Positions 21,428-30,765 of a stretch of 34,528 bases of DNA are shown one piece after another. The stretch lies in the NCBI RefSeq assembly GCF_011044995.1, contig NZ_JAAKZW010000066.1, forward strand, positions 1 to 34,528, given 5' to 3'. The notes beneath the pieces were generated by a model. That model did no database searches and was not told the origin of the DNA. It saw only the letters and a program-made list of their open reading frames with translations. The position numbers and the translations under genes were made by a program. Positions within the stretch are counted from its first letter, which is position 1; the number at the start of each line of letters is the position of its first letter. The DNA comes from Streptomyces mesophilus. GTDB lineage: Bacteria; Actinomycetota; Actinomycetes; Streptomycetales; Streptomycetaceae.

Positions 21428-23491
21428 TCAGGCCTCCGGGCGGTCCTCCGGAGCGGGGGCCGGGGCCTTGCTGAGCTCCGGCGTGCCCGTTTCGGTGGTG
21501 GAGGCGGTGACCGCGGGCGTCGCACCATTGGCGCCGTTGGTCAGGGAGAGCTCACGGGGCGAGAGCACCGGGGGCCGCGTCGAGGGCGTACGCCGAGCGG
21601 AGCCGGTCCACGCGGGGCGGGCCGGGCGCTTGGTGATCGACGCGAAGATCTCGGCGATCTGCTCCTTGTTGAGCGTCTCCTTCTCGAGGAGCGCGAGGAC
21701 CAGGTTGTCGAGAACGTCGCGGTTCTCGACGAGGATCTCCCAGGCCTCGTTGTGCGCGGTCTCGATGAGCTTCTTGACCTCTTCGTCGACCAGCGCCGCG
21801 ACCTCTTCCGAGTAGTCGCGCGGGTGCCCCATCTCACGGCCCAGGAACGGTTCGGTGTTGTCGCCGCCGAACTTGATGGCGCCGAGCCGCTCCGTCATGC
21901 CGTACTGCGTGACCATCGCGCGGGCCGTTGCAGTGGCCTTCTCGATGTCGTTCGCAGCACCCGTGGTCGGGTCGTGGAAGACCAGTTCCTCGGCCGCGCG
22001 CCCGCCCAGCATGTACGCGAGCTGGTCGAGCATCTCGTTGCGCGTGGTCGAGTACTTGTCCTCGTCCGGCAGCACCATCGTGTAGCCCAGAGCACGGCCT
22101 CTGGAGAGGATCGTGATCTTGTGGACCGGATCGGAGTTCGGAGAAGCCGCCGCGACCAGGGCGTGGCCGCCCTCGTGGTACGCGGTGATCTTCTTTTCCT
22201 TGTCCGACATGATCCGGGTGCGCTTCTGCGGGCCCGCGACCACACGGTCGATCGCCTCGTCCAGGGCGTGGTTGTCGATCAGCTTCTTGTCGCCGCGCGC
22301 CGTCAGGAGCGCCGCTTCGTTCAGCACGTTCGACAGGTCCGCACCGGTGAAGCCGGGCGTACGACGGGCAACTGCGCCCAGGTCGACGTCCGGGGCGACC
22401 GGCTTGCCCTTCTGGTGGACCTTGAGGATCTCCAGACGGCCCACCATGTCCGGGCGGTCGACCGCGATCTGCCGGTCGAAACGTCCGGGGCGAAGCAGCG
22501 CCGGGTCCAGGATGTCGGGCCGGTTCGTGGCGGCGATCAGGATGACGCCGCCCTTCACGTCGAAGCCGTCCATCTCGACGAGCAGCTGGTTGAGCGTCTG
22601 CTCGCGCTCGTCGTGACCGCCGCCCATACCGGCACCGCGGTGCCGGCCGACTGCGTCGATCTCGTCGACGAAGACGATCGCCGGGGCGTTCGCCTTGGCC
22701 TGCTCGAAGAGGTCACGGACTCGGGAGGCACCGACACCGACGAACATCTCGACGAAGTCGGAACCGGAGATCGAGTAGAAGGGGACCCCGGCCTCACCGG
22801 CGACGGCGCGTGCGAGCAGCGTCTTACCGGTTCCGGGCGGGCCGTAGAGCAGCACGCCCTTGGGGATCTTGGCGCCGACGGCCTGGAACTTGGCCGGCTC
22901 CTGCAGGAACTCCTTGATCTCGTGGAGCTCCTCGACGGCCTCGTCCGACCCGGCCACATCGGCGAAGGTCGTCTTCGGGGTGTCCTTGGTGATCAGCTTC
23001 GCCTTGGACTTCCCGAACTGCATGACGCGCGAACCGCCGCCCTGCATCTGGTTCATCAGGAAGAGGAAGACGACGACGATCAGGACGAAGGGCAGCAGCG
23101 ACAGCAGGATGCCGACGAACGGGTTCTGCTTCGACGGCGAGACGGTGTAACCGTCCTTGATGTCACCGTTGTCGTAGTTGTCCTGCAGGGTGTTGGCGAT
23201 CGTCACACCCTGGTCGCCGATGTAGCTGGCCTGGATCTTGGTGCTGCCGCCGTACTTGTCCTTGTCGGCATCGCTGATGCCGTCCTTGAGCTCGACCTTG
23301 ATGAGCTGTTCATCACCGGTGGTGAGCTTGGCGCTCTGGACCTGCTTGTCCTTGATGGCCTGGTAGACCTCGCCGGTGTCCACCGTCTTGTAGCCGCCGG
23401 ACGAGCCGACGACCTGCATCAACACGACCACGGCGAGGACGGCCAGCACGATCCACATGACCGGCCCACGGAAGTATCGCTTCACGTCCAT
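21428..23491 (-). CDS. ftsH: ATP-dependent membrane zinc metalloprotease FtsH
   Basis: A 687-residue protease. Transmembrane helices are at about 10-28 and 125-147 with an extracytoplasmic domain between. The AAA+ module has Walker A GPPGTGKT (217-224), pore motif around FVGVG (249-253), Walker B IVFVDEIDA (272-280) and the second region of homology ATNRPDILDPALLRPGRFDRQ. The M41 peptidase has HEGGH (439-443); the common form is HEAGH, but the zinc-binding HExxH is intact. From about 615 there is a Ser/Thr/Pro/Ala-rich tail. It degrades misfolded or regulatory membrane and soluble proteins. ATG 23491 keeps MDVKRYFRGPVMW; GTG 23485 is an alternative. A 213-bp gap upstream implies its own promoter. 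Confidence 0.96.
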   Translation of the reverse strand: MDVKRYFRGPVMWIVLAVLAVVVLMQVVGSSGGYKTVDTGEVYQAIKDKQVQSAKLTTGDEQLIKVELKDGISDADKDKYGGSTKIQASYIGDQGVTIANTLQDNYDNGDIKDGYTVSPSKQNPFVGILLSLLPFVLIVVVFLFLMNQMQGGGSRVMQFGKSKAKLITKDTPKTTFADVAGSDEAVEELHEIKEFLQEPAKFQAVGAKIPKGVLLYGPPGTGKTLLARAVAGEAGVPFYSISGSDFVEMFVGVGASRVRDLFEQAKANAPAIVFVDEIDAVGRHRGAGMGGGHDEREQTLNQLLVEMDGFDVKGGVILIAATNRPDILDPALLRPGRFDRQIAVDRPDMVGRLEILKVHQKGKPVAPDVDLGAVARRTPGFTGADLSNVLNEAALLTARGDKKLIDNHALDEAIDRVVAGPQKRTRIMSDKEKKITAYHEGGHALVAAASPNSDPVHKITILSRGRALGYTMVLPDEDKYSTTRNEMLDQLAYMLGGRAAEELVFHDPTTGAANDIEKATATARAMVTQYGMTERLGAIKFGGDNTEPFLGREMGHPRDYSEEVAALVDEEVKKLIETAHNEAWEILVENRDVLDNLVLALLEKETLNKEQIAEIFASITKRPARPAWTGSARRTPSTRPPVLSPRELSLTNGANGATPAVTASTTETGTPELSKAPAPAPEDRPEA

Positions 23492-23704
23492 CCATACGGA
23501 GCGGAGACCGCCCCGTCCCTCCTGCCATGTGAGTTTGATAAGGCTTCAAAAAAGCTGTTCTTCGGACGGTACCCCAGCATTGTCACCCGACGCGGCAGGG
23601 GACGGCCGATAAACCCGCCTTCCCATGCTCCAACGCGGGGAATCGGGCGAGGGTTCCCGCCGCCAGACGAGCGAGGTCCCAACGGCCGTACGGGGTACGG
23701 AAGC
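23492..23704. other. 213-bp gap upstream of ftsH
   Basis: This gap must contain the ftsH promoter, but I could not assign -35/-10 boxes with confidence. Just after the hpt stop lies a small hairpin (CCGTAC 23686-23691 with GTACGG 23695-23700), a weak terminator candidate. An AGGAGG on the minus strand near 23517-23522 is not followed by a start codon at usable distance. Confidence 0.4.
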
Positions 23705-24265
23705 TCAGCCGCCGTAGACGTGCGGGGCGAGGGTGCCGACGAAGGGCAGGTTCCGGTACTTCTCGGCGAAGTCCAGGCCGTAGCCCACGACGAACTCGTT
23801 GGGAATGTCGAAGCCGACCCACTCCACGTCGATCGCGACCTTGGCGGCCTCGGGCTTGCGCAGCAGGGTGCAGACCTTCAGCGACTCGGGCTCGCGCGAG
23901 CCGAGGTTGGAGAGCAGCCAGGACAGGGTGAGACCGGAGTCGATGATGTCCTCGACGATCAGGACGTGCTTGCCCTTGATGTCGGTGTCGAGGTCCTTGA
24001 GGATGCGGACCACGCCCGAGGACTGGGTCCCGGCGCCGTACGAGGACACCGCCATCCAGTCCATCGTGACGGGGGTGGACAGTGCGCGTGCCAGGTCCGC
24101 CATGACCATCACGGCGCCCTTGAGGACTCCGACGATCAGCAGGTCCTTGCCCGCGTACTCCGCATCGATCTTCGCGGCGAGCTCTTCGAGCTTCGCGTCG
24201 ATCTCTTCCTTGGTGATGAGCACCTTCTCGAGGTCGGTGCCCATGTCTTTCGCGTCCACCCGCAT
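23705..24265 (-). CDS. hpt: Hypoxanthine(-guanine) phosphoribosyltransferase
   Basis: A 186-residue purine salvage enzyme that forms IMP/GMP from hypoxanthine/guanine and PRPP. The PRPP-binding signature VLIVEDIIDSGLT (101-113) is exact. VGVLKGAVMVMADL (45-58) is the pyrophosphate loop region, and VGFDIPNEFVVGYGLDFAEKYRNLP is the family's purine-contact C-terminus. The length is typical. ATG 24265 (MRVDAKDMG) is the likely start, with ATG 24244 possible. It lies 69 bp after tilS on the same strand, the tilS-hpt-ftsH order conserved in many bacteria. Confidence 0.95.
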   Translation of the reverse strand: MRVDAKDMGTDLEKVLITKEEIDAKLEELAAKIDAEYAGKDLLIVGVLKGAVMVMADLARALSTPVTMDWMAVSSYGAGTQSSGVVRILKDLDTDIKGKHVLIVEDIIDSGLTLSWLLSNLGSREPESLKVCTLLRKPEAAKVAIDVEWVGFDIPNEFVVGYGLDFAEKYRNLPFVGTLAPHVYGG

Positions 24266-24334
24266 CACTTTCGTCGTCCGAGGTGCCGGCCGCTTCAGCA
24301 GTCGGCTACGTACCGTCCGCAACAGCAGTCGGCT

Positions 24335-25345
24335 TCAGCCCTGCCGGATGACAAGTCTGCCACCCTGCCGCTGGGCGACGACCCGGCCGGGCAGGTTGAT
24401 GGCTTTCTGGCCGCGCCAACCGGTGATCAGGCGGTCGATCTCCTCGATATGGCGCGCGAAGAGCGAACCCGCGGGCGCCCCGGCGTCGATGGCCGCGCGG
24501 CGCAGGATCCGGCGGCGCACGGCGGGCGGCAGCGCGAACAGCTTGGCGCACTCCAGGAGCCCGGTGTCGTCGCGCACGGTGGTCTCGGCCTGCGCGGCCC
24601 AGGAGTCGAGGGCGTCGGCGTCGTCACGGGAGAGCTGGGCGGTGCGGGCGAGGGCCTCCACGACACCCTTGCCGAGCGCCTTCTCCAGGGCGGGCAGTCC
24701 TTCGTGCCGCAGCCGTGAGCGCGTGTACGCGGGGTCGGCGTTGTGCGGGTCGTCCCATACGGGCAGCGACTGGACCATGCAGGCCTTGCGCGCGGTCTGC
24801 CGGTCGACCCCCAGGAACGGGCGGCGGTAACGGCCGGCGACCCCCGAGGTCTCGGCCATTCCGGACAGCGAGCGGATCCCGGAGCCACGGGCGAGTCCGA
24901 GCAGGACGGTCTCGGCCTGGTCGTCACGGGTGTGTCCGAGCAGTACGGCGGCGGCGCCGAGGCGCTGGGCGGCCTCGTCGAGCGCGGCATAGCGGGCGTC
25001 GCGGGCGGCCGCTTCGGGTCCGCCTTCGCGGCCGACGGTGACGGCCAGCGATTCGACGGGGGAAAGGCCCAGGGCCGTCATCCGGACGACGACTTCGGCG
25101 GCGCGCAGATCGGAACCGGGCTGAAGGCCGTGGTCGACGGTGACGGCGCCGGCGCGGATGCCGAGCTTGGGGGCCTCGAACGCGAGAGCGGAGGCGAGCG
25201 CCATGGAGTCTGCGCCGCCGGAGCAGGCGACGAGGACCAGGGGGCCGTCGGCGGGGAGTTCGGTGGTGGAGTTGTCGGTGAGGATGTCGTGGAGGACGCG
25301 GCGGACTGCCAGGCGTATCGCCGCGACCGCAGGATGGGGACCCAT
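24335..25345 (-). CDS. tilS: tRNA(Ile)-lysidine synthase
   Basis: A 336-residue N-type ATP pyrophosphatase that converts C34 of the CAU-anticodon tRNA-Ile to lysidine, so that it reads AUA. The PP-loop SGGADS is at 42-47, VTVDHGLQPGS and LLGHTRDDQAETVLLGLARGSGIRSLSGM follow, and RPFLGVDRQTAR is typical. It has the short actinobacterial form with a brief C-terminal domain ending in GGRLVIRQG. ATG 25345 has GAAGGGAA 8 bases upstream. The PP-loop and the HTRDDQAET motif make the call secure. Confidence 0.95.
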   Translation of the reverse strand: MGPHPAVAAIRLAVRRVLHDILTDNSTTELPADGPLVLVACSGGADSMALASALAFEAPKLGIRAGAVTVDHGLQPGSDLRAAEVVVRMTALGLSPVESLAVTVGREGGPEAAARDARYAALDEAAQRLGAAAVLLGHTRDDQAETVLLGLARGSGIRSLSGMAETSGVAGRYRRPFLGVDRQTARKACMVQSLPVWDDPHNADPAYTRSRLRHEGLPALEKALGKGVVEALARTAQLSRDDADALDSWAAQAETTVRDDTGLLECAKLFALPPAVRRRILRRAAIDAGAPAGSLFARHIEEIDRLITGWRGQKAINLPGRVVAQRQGGRLVIRQG

Positions 25346-25530
25346 GTCCGGTTCCCTTCGTGGAGCTTCGTGGAGTACGGGGGCGTGAGTACGGGGGAGG
25401 TCTCGTCACTCAGGGTGCATAGATGGTGACAGAGACGAGTCGTTCCCCGAGCATTGCACGCCTTCCGCAGGCCCACGGTCCCTCAGAAGAGTGATTACGG
25501 AGGCTTGATTCTGCCGAGGTGGCGCGGTGC

Positions 25531-26661
25531 TCAGGAATCAGCTTTACGGTGCACCCGCGCGACCCAGTCCGCCGGTTTGGCGATCTCCGACTTGGTGGGC
25601 AGCGTGTTGGGCGAGGTCCAGACGCGGTTGAAGCCGTCCATCCCGACCTCGTCAACGACCGCGCGGACGAAACGTTCGCCGTCGCGGTACTGCCGCAGCT
25701 TGGCGTCGAGCCCGAGCAGCTTCCGCAGCGCCATATCCAGCCGCGAGGCGCCCTTGGCCCGGCGCTGCTGGAACTTCTCCCTGATCTCCCCCACGGACGG
25801 CACGACATCGGGTCCCACGCCGTCCATCACGAAGTCCGCATGCCCTTCGAGCAGCGACATCACGGCGGTGAGGCGGCCGAGGATCTCGCGCTGGGCAGGG
25901 GTCTGGACGATCTCGACTAGGGAGGGACCCCCGTCGTCGTCCTCCCTGTCCGTCTTGTTGCCGGCCAGTGCGGAGGCCGCCTCGCGGAAGCGTTCGAGGA
26001 CCGTCATCGGGTCGACCTCGGTCTCGCCGAGGAATGACTGGATCTCGCCCTCGAGGTGGTCGCGCAGCCAGGGCACCCCGGTGAACTGGGTGCGGTGGGT
26101 CTCCTCGTGCAGACAGACCCAGAGCCTGAAGTCGTGCGGGTCGACGTCGAGTTCGCGCTCCACGTGCACGATGTTCGGCGCCACGAGCAGGAGTCGGCCG
26201 CCGCCGACGGCACTGCCGGGGAGCTCCTTGGTGGGCGGCGCGAAGGTCTCGTACTGCCCCAGGACGCGCGAGGCGAGGAAGCTGAGCAGCATGCCGAGCT
26301 CGACTCCGGTGACCTTGCCGCCGACCGCGCCGAGCATCGCGCCGCCGGCGCCGCCGCCACGGCGCTCGTGCATCTTCTCCAGGAGCGGCTTGAGGACCTC
26401 GCGGAACCCCGCGACGTTCGCCCGCACCCAGCCCGGACGGTCCACGACCAGGACCGGGGTGTCATGCGCGGCGTCGGTGGCCATCTTCGTGAAGGAACGG
26501 ACATGTTCCTCCGAGGACTTGGCGTGCCGGCGCAGCTCCGCGACGATGGCGCGCGCCTCGTCACGGCTGACCTCGGGGCCTGGGCGCACCAGGCGGGTCG
26601 CAGTCGCGACCGCGAGATTCCAGTCGACCATCCCCTGTGCGGCACCGCCGATGCTCGTCAT
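25531..26661 (-). CDS. DUF2342 zinc-dependent metalloprotease-like protein
   Basis: A 376-residue protein of the DUF2342 zincin family. The metal-site motif HEETH is in LWVCLHEETHRTQFTGVPWLRDHL, and a later SLLEGHADFVMDGVG supplies a likely third ligand (E or H). The N-terminus (VDWNLAVATATRLVRPGPEVSRDEA) is characteristic. Some members have been catalogued as coenzyme F420 biosynthesis-associated by phylogenetic profile, but no substrate is known. It is predicted cytoplasmic. ATG 26661 is chosen with little ribosome-binding support; ATG 26631 (MVDWNLAV) is a serious alternative. It lies between dacB and tilS on the same strand, as in mycobacteria (Rv3626c). Confidence 0.88.
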   Translation of the reverse strand: MTSIGGAAQGMVDWNLAVATATRLVRPGPEVSRDEARAIVAELRRHAKSSEEHVRSFTKMATDAAHDTPVLVVDRPGWVRANVAGFREVLKPLLEKMHERRGGGAGGAMLGAVGGKVTGVELGMLLSFLASRVLGQYETFAPPTKELPGSAVGGGRLLLVAPNIVHVERELDVDPHDFRLWVCLHEETHRTQFTGVPWLRDHLEGEIQSFLGETEVDPMTVLERFREAASALAGNKTDREDDDGGPSLVEIVQTPAQREILGRLTAVMSLLEGHADFVMDGVGPDVVPSVGEIREKFQQRRAKGASRLDMALRKLLGLDAKLRQYRDGERFVRAVVDEVGMDGFNRVWTSPNTLPTKSEIAKPADWVARVHRKADS

Positions 26662-26771
26662 GCGTCAACCGTACGTTGTCATGGGGCCGGGCGGTGAGGG
26701 TTCGGTCCGGGGTGGGTTGTTTCCGGGGGTTGGCCCCTAGGGGTCCGGTTCGGCGTGGATACGGGCGCGGG

Positions 26772-28310
26772 TCAGCGGCAGCCGCAGTTGGCCACCGTGG
26801 CCGCGAGGCGGTCGAGGGTGGACTGGGCCGCCTGGGGTGCGGAGGTGCCCGAGGCCGTGAACGCGAAGAGCAGCAGGCGGCCGTCGGCGTCGACCACGGA
26901 TCCGGCGAGGGTGTTGATGCCGGTCAGGGTGCCCGTCTTCGCGCGGACCAGGCCGGTGCCCGGGGCCGCTCCGGAGGCTTCGTCGAAGGCATAGCGGTTC
27001 TTCAGCGTCCCCGTGAAGCCCGCGACCGGGAGGCCGGTGAGGGCCGGGCGGAGTTCCGGGTGGGCCGGGTCGGCGGCCTTGGCGAGCAGGGCCGTCAGGA
27101 GGCGGGCGGAGACGCGGTCGGCGCGGTTCAGGCCGCTTCCGTCGGCGAACTTGGCGCCCTCCACCGGCAGTTGGAGGTCCCGCAGCCGCTTCTCGACGGC
27201 CTTCGCGGCCCCGTCGAAGCTCGCCGGCTCACCGGACGCGAGGGCGACCTGGCGTACGAGGGCCTCGGCGATGTCGTTGTCGCTGTGGGTCAGCATCCGC
27301 TCGACGAGGGCCGTCAGCGGCGCGGATGCGGTGCTGCCCAGCTCCTCCGCCTTCGCGCCGGCCTTCGACGCCTGGGGTGCGCCGCCTTCGAGCCGTACGC
27401 CTTCTTCGCGCAGCATCTCCGCGAAGCGCTTCGCGGCCGCGGCGGCCGGATCGCCGGAGCGCGCGGCCGGACCGCTCGCCGAGTCGTCGAGGCGGCCCTC
27501 GTCGATCATCAGGGCGCTGACCGGGGCGATGTTCTCGTTCGGACCGATGGGGTGCAGGCCGGGGCCCGAGTAGAGCGAGGTGTCGTACGAGAGGCGGAGC
27601 TTGCCCTCGCGCGGGTGCTCCGCGAGGGACTTGGCGGTGGCCCGGGCCAGTTCGCGCAGGCTGGAGCCGCCGTTGCCGTCGGGCCTGGCGGTGAGGGTGG
27701 GGTCGCCGGCGCCGACGAGGACCAGTTCGTTCGCACCGGGGTCCGCGACCGCCTTGGTGACGATGCGGTGGTCCGGGCCGAGCGCGGTGAGCGCCGCGAC
27801 CGCTGTGGCGATCTTCGTGGTGGACGCAGGGGTGACGGCGTCGCCGGACTTCGCGGCGTACAGCTCCTCGCCGGTCAGGGCGTCGACCACGGAAGCGGTG
27901 CGGTGGGTGCCGAGCGAAGGGTCCTTCAGGAGCGGGTCGAGTACGTCGGCGAGTGCGCTCTTGGTCGGGGCGGGCGCGGAGCCCTGCGGGGCGCCGAGCG
28001 CGGACAGGACGTCCGGGGCGGCGGGCGCGGGGTCCGGTTCGCCCCGGTCACGCCCGTGATCTGCGCCACCGTCGGCTTCCCGCGATGCGGCCCAGGCCCG
28101 CTCGGCCGTACGCTGGCCTGAGTCCCAGGGACCGGCCGCGGTCACCACCACGGCCGAAAGCACCAGACCGAACGTGGCGGCGGCGGCCGTGAACTGCCAG
28201 GTCTTCAGCGGTCCCGGCCGCCGGAACGACCTCGGTGGACGCGGCGGCCTCGACGGCTCCGGAAGCTCGGCATCCTCTGCGAGCCCCCGGTCCTTGAGCT
28301 CGGGCACCAC
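26772..28310 (-). CDS. dacB: D-alanyl-D-alanine carboxypeptidase/endopeptidase (PBP4, class C)
   Basis: About 512 residues. A short cytoplasmic Pro/Arg-rich start is followed by one transmembrane helix (about 38-58) that anchors an extracytoplasmic PBP4-type domain (peptidase S13). The three penicillin-binding motifs are present: S163-TTK166 in TPASTTK, SDN (343-345) in THSDNDIAEAL, and KTG (458-460) in VRAKTGTL. It trims or cleaves peptidoglycan cross-bridges. GTG 28310 is chosen because GGGG of GAAAGGGG lies 7 bases before it; upstream in-frame starts exist without that. It is divergent from ppa with about 90 bp between. Confidence 0.93.
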   Translation of the reverse strand: MVPELKDRGLAEDAELPEPSRPPRPPRSFRRPGPLKTWQFTAAAATFGLVLSAVVVTAAGPWDSGQRTAERAWAASREADGGADHGRDRGEPDPAPAAPDVLSALGAPQGSAPAPTKSALADVLDPLLKDPSLGTHRTASVVDALTGEELYAAKSGDAVTPASTTKIATAVAALTALGPDHRIVTKAVADPGANELVLVGAGDPTLTARPDGNGGSSLRELARATAKSLAEHPREGKLRLSYDTSLYSGPGLHPIGPNENIAPVSALMIDEGRLDDSASGPAARSGDPAAAAAKRFAEMLREEGVRLEGGAPQASKAGAKAEELGSTASAPLTALVERMLTHSDNDIAEALVRQVALASGEPASFDGAAKAVEKRLRDLQLPVEGAKFADGSGLNRADRVSARLLTALLAKAADPAHPELRPALTGLPVAGFTGTLKNRYAFDEASGAAPGTGLVRAKTGTLTGINTLAGSVVDADGRLLLFAFTASGTSAPQAAQSTLDRLAATVANCGCR

Positions 28311-28401
28311 GGACCAGCCCCTTTCGCGATCACACACTTGCGTGAGGGACACTTAATCACTGCGTCTTTCGAAGTATGTGCTGATCATGGAGGAGTCACC
28401 G

Positions 28402-28890
28402 GTGGAGTTCGACGTCACGATCGAGATCCCGAAGGGTTCGCGTAACAAGTACGAGGTGGACCACGAGACCGGTCGTATCCGTCTGGACCGTCGTCTGTTC
28501 ACCTCGACCAGCTACCCGGCCGACTACGGCTTCGTCGAGGACACCCTCGGCGAGGACGGCGACCCGCTGGACGCGCTCGTGATCCTGGACGAGCCGACCT
28601 TCCCCGGCTGCCTGATCAAGTGCCGCGCGATCGGCATGTTCCGGATGACCGACGAGGCGGGCGGCGACGACAAGCTGCTCTGCGTGCCGGCCTCCGACCC
28701 GCGCGTCGAGCACCTGCGCGACATCCACCACGTCTCCGAGTTCGACCGCCTGGAGATCCAGCACTTCTTCGAGGTCTACAAGGACCTGGAGCCCGGCAAG
28801 TCCGTCGAGGGCGCCGACTGGGTCGGCCGCACCGAGGCCGAGGCCGAGATCGTGCGTTCGTACGAGCGGTACAAGACCCAGGGCCACTGA
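28402..28890 (+). CDS. ppa: Inorganic pyrophosphatase (family I)
   Basis: A 162-residue soluble enzyme hydrolysing pyrophosphate to two phosphates. The signature DGDPLDALVI contains the Mg-binding aspartates. IEIPKGSRNKYEVDHETGRIRLDR and YPADYGFVEDTLGEDGD are typical family I, and the acidic/Lys sites around CVPASDPR and HFFEVYKDLEPGK are intact. GTG 28402 is chosen because GGAGGA lies 7 bases before it; the earlier ATG 28387 overlaps that site. A strong terminator follows. Confidence 0.97.
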   Translation: MEFDVTIEIPKGSRNKYEVDHETGRIRLDRRLFTSTSYPADYGFVEDTLGEDGDPLDALVILDEPTFPGCLIKCRAIGMFRMTDEAGGDDKLLCVPASDPRVEHLRDIHHVSEFDRLEIQHFFEVYKDLEPGKSVEGADWVGRTEAEAEIVRSYERYKTQGH

Positions 28891-28908
28891 ACCTTTTAGC
28901 GGTCGCGG

Positions 28909-28954
28909 CGAACGGGCCGCTCGTCCCCTGAACCAGGGGCGAGCGGCCCGTTCG
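28909..28954 (+). terminator. ppa terminator
   Basis: The arms 28909-28930 and 28934-28954 pair over 21 bp with a single bulged T and an AAC loop, 18 bp after the ppa stop codon. There is no T-run. Confidence 0.9.
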
Positions 28955-29049
28955 CGTATACGGAATCCGGATGGGACGGCCCGTTCCCGGGTACGGGAGG
29001 GGCCGGTGGGCCGGTTCGTGCGTTCATACGCATACTGGGCGTACTGGCC

Positions 29050-30705
29050 ATGCCGATGATGGAGAAGAGGGCGTTGACGGATCTGGAGGCCGAGGACCGC
29101 AAACCGCAGTCCGATGAGGCACGCAGTGCGTTCGCCCCCGTGGGCGGCGTGGAGACCGTGCCCGCGCCGGAGGTGGAGCAGCCGACCTCGGAGTTCACGA
29201 TTCCGCAAGGGCTGCGGATTCCGCCCGCGCCGCCGGAGGCGGACACCTCGGCGTTCACGCACCCGCAGAGCTACCACCACAGTGCTTTCACGCCCGCGGA
29301 GGGCATCCCCAAGGTCCGGCTGACCAAGGACGCGCCCTGGCAGGACCGGATGCGCACCATGCTGCGTACGCCGGTGACGGACCGGCCCGCGTCCGAGCCC
29401 ACGCAGCGGCACGAGGACGAGGGGCCGGCCGTCCCCCGTGTGCTCGACCTGACCCTGCGTATCGGGGAGCTGCTGCTCGCGGGCGGTGAGGGGGCCGAGG
29501 ACGTGGAGGCCGCGATGTTCGCGGTCTGCCGTTCGTACGGGCTCGACCGCTGCGAGCCGAACGTCACCTTCACGCTGCTCTCGATCTCGTATCAGCCCTC
29601 CCTGGTCGACGACCCGGTGACGGCCTCGCGCACCGTACGGCGCCGCGGCACCGACTACACGCGGCTGCAGGCCGTGTACCAGCTGGTCGACGACATCAGC
29701 GCCGAGGAGATCGACGTCTCCCTCGAGGAGGCGTACCGCGCGCTCGCGCAGATCCGGCGCAACCGGCACCCATATCCCGGCTGGGCGCTGACCATGGCCA
29801 GCGGGCTGCTCGCGGGTGCGGCCTCCGTCCTGGTCGGCGGTGATACGCCGGTGTTCATCGCGGCGATGCTCGGCGCGATGCTCGGCGACCGGCTCGCGTG
29901 GCTGTGTGCCGGGCGGGGGCTGCCGGAGTTCTACCAGTTCCTGGTGGCCGCGATGCCGCCGGCCGCGATGGGCGTGGCGCTCACGCTCAGCCATACGTCG
30001 ACCGTGAGCGGCTCCGCGGTGATCACCGGTGGGCTGTTCGCGCTGCTGCCCGGGCGGGCGCTCGTGGCGGGCGTGCAGGACGGTCTGACCGGCTACTACA
30101 TCACCGCCGCGGCCCGGCTCCTCGAGGTCATGTACTTCTTCGTGGCCATCGTGGTGGGTGTGCTGACCGTGCTCTATCTGGGCGTGCAGCTGGGGGCGCA
30201 GCTCGATCCCGATGTGGCGCTGCAGATCACCGAGCGGCCGGAGGCCCAGATCCTCGCGTCGATGGCGCTGAGTCTGGCGTTCGCGGTCCTGCTGCAGCAG
30301 GAGCGGGGGTCGGTGCTGATGGTGACGCTCAACGGCGGGGTGGCCTGGGCGATCTTCGGAGCCCTGCACTTCGCGGGCGATATCTCGCCCGTGGCGGCGA
30401 CGGCTGTCGCGGCCGGGGTGGTGGGTCTGTTCGGCCAGCTGTTCTCGCGCTACCGGTTCTCGTCGGCCCTGCCGTACATCACGGCGGCGATCGGGCCGCT
30501 GCTTCCGGGTTCCTCGACGTACTTCGGTGTGCTGTCGATCGCGCAGAACGATGTGCAGGGCGGCCTCGGGGCGCTCACCCGGGCGGCCGCCACGGCGATG
30601 GCCATCGCGATCGGCGTGAACCTCGGAAGTGAGATCTCGCGGCTGCTGCTCCGGGTGCCGGGGGCTGCGGGCCGGCGGGCGGCCAAACGTACGCGAGGCT
30701 TCTGA
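29050..30705 (+). CDS. ThrE-family threonine/serine exporter-like membrane protein
   Basis: A 551-residue protein. The first 125 residues are hydrophilic and probably disordered. A ThrE N-terminal domain (PF06738, about 128-380; VLDLTLRIGELLLAGGEGAEDVEAAM) and a C-terminal ThrE_2 domain follow, with about ten transmembrane helices from residue 240. The signature-like GGxGAEDVE and CRSYGL segments agree with Corynebacterium ThrE, which exports threonine and serine by proton antiport. The substrate is not proven. ATG 29050 has no clear ribosome-binding site; ATG 29056 or 29059 are also possible, and a CATACT at 29031 might be a -10 for a short leader. It is monocistronic, after the ppa terminator. 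Confidence 0.88.
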   Translation: MPMMEKRALTDLEAEDRKPQSDEARSAFAPVGGVETVPAPEVEQPTSEFTIPQGLRIPPAPPEADTSAFTHPQSYHHSAFTPAEGIPKVRLTKDAPWQDRMRTMLRTPVTDRPASEPTQRHEDEGPAVPRVLDLTLRIGELLLAGGEGAEDVEAAMFAVCRSYGLDRCEPNVTFTLLSISYQPSLVDDPVTASRTVRRRGTDYTRLQAVYQLVDDISAEEIDVSLEEAYRALAQIRRNRHPYPGWALTMASGLLAGAASVLVGGDTPVFIAAMLGAMLGDRLAWLCAGRGLPEFYQFLVAAMPPAAMGVALTLSHTSTVSGSAVITGGLFALLPGRALVAGVQDGLTGYYITAAARLLEVMYFFVAIVVGVLTVLYLGVQLGAQLDPDVALQITERPEAQILASMALSLAFAVLLQQERGSVLMVTLNGGVAWAIFGALHFAGDISPVAATAVAAGVVGLFGQLFSRYRFSSALPYITAAIGPLLPGSSTYFGVLSIAQNDVQGGLGALTRAAATAMAIAIGVNLGSEISRLLLRVPGAAGRRAAKRTRGF

Positions 30706-30765
30706 CCTCGGGGTTTCCGGGATCGGGGTTTCGGGCCTCGGGTGGCCGGCCGCCTGCCGCGGGTG

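Noticed and set aside
21413..24718. Plus-strand open frame of about 1,100 codons opposite ftsH, hpt and tilS
   Set aside because: It mirrors conserved genes on the other strand, has Arg/Asp/Val-rich composition with no domain, and results from high GC in third positions.
26734..26743. CCCCTAGGGG palindrome downstream of dacB
   Set aside because: A ten-base palindrome alone is too short to call a terminator or operator here.
28396..30369. Minus-strand open frame of 657 codons opposite ppa and the ThrE gene
   Set aside because: It crosses two well-supported genes and the ppa terminator, and the translation is low-complexity His/Arg/Gln without a recognisable motif.
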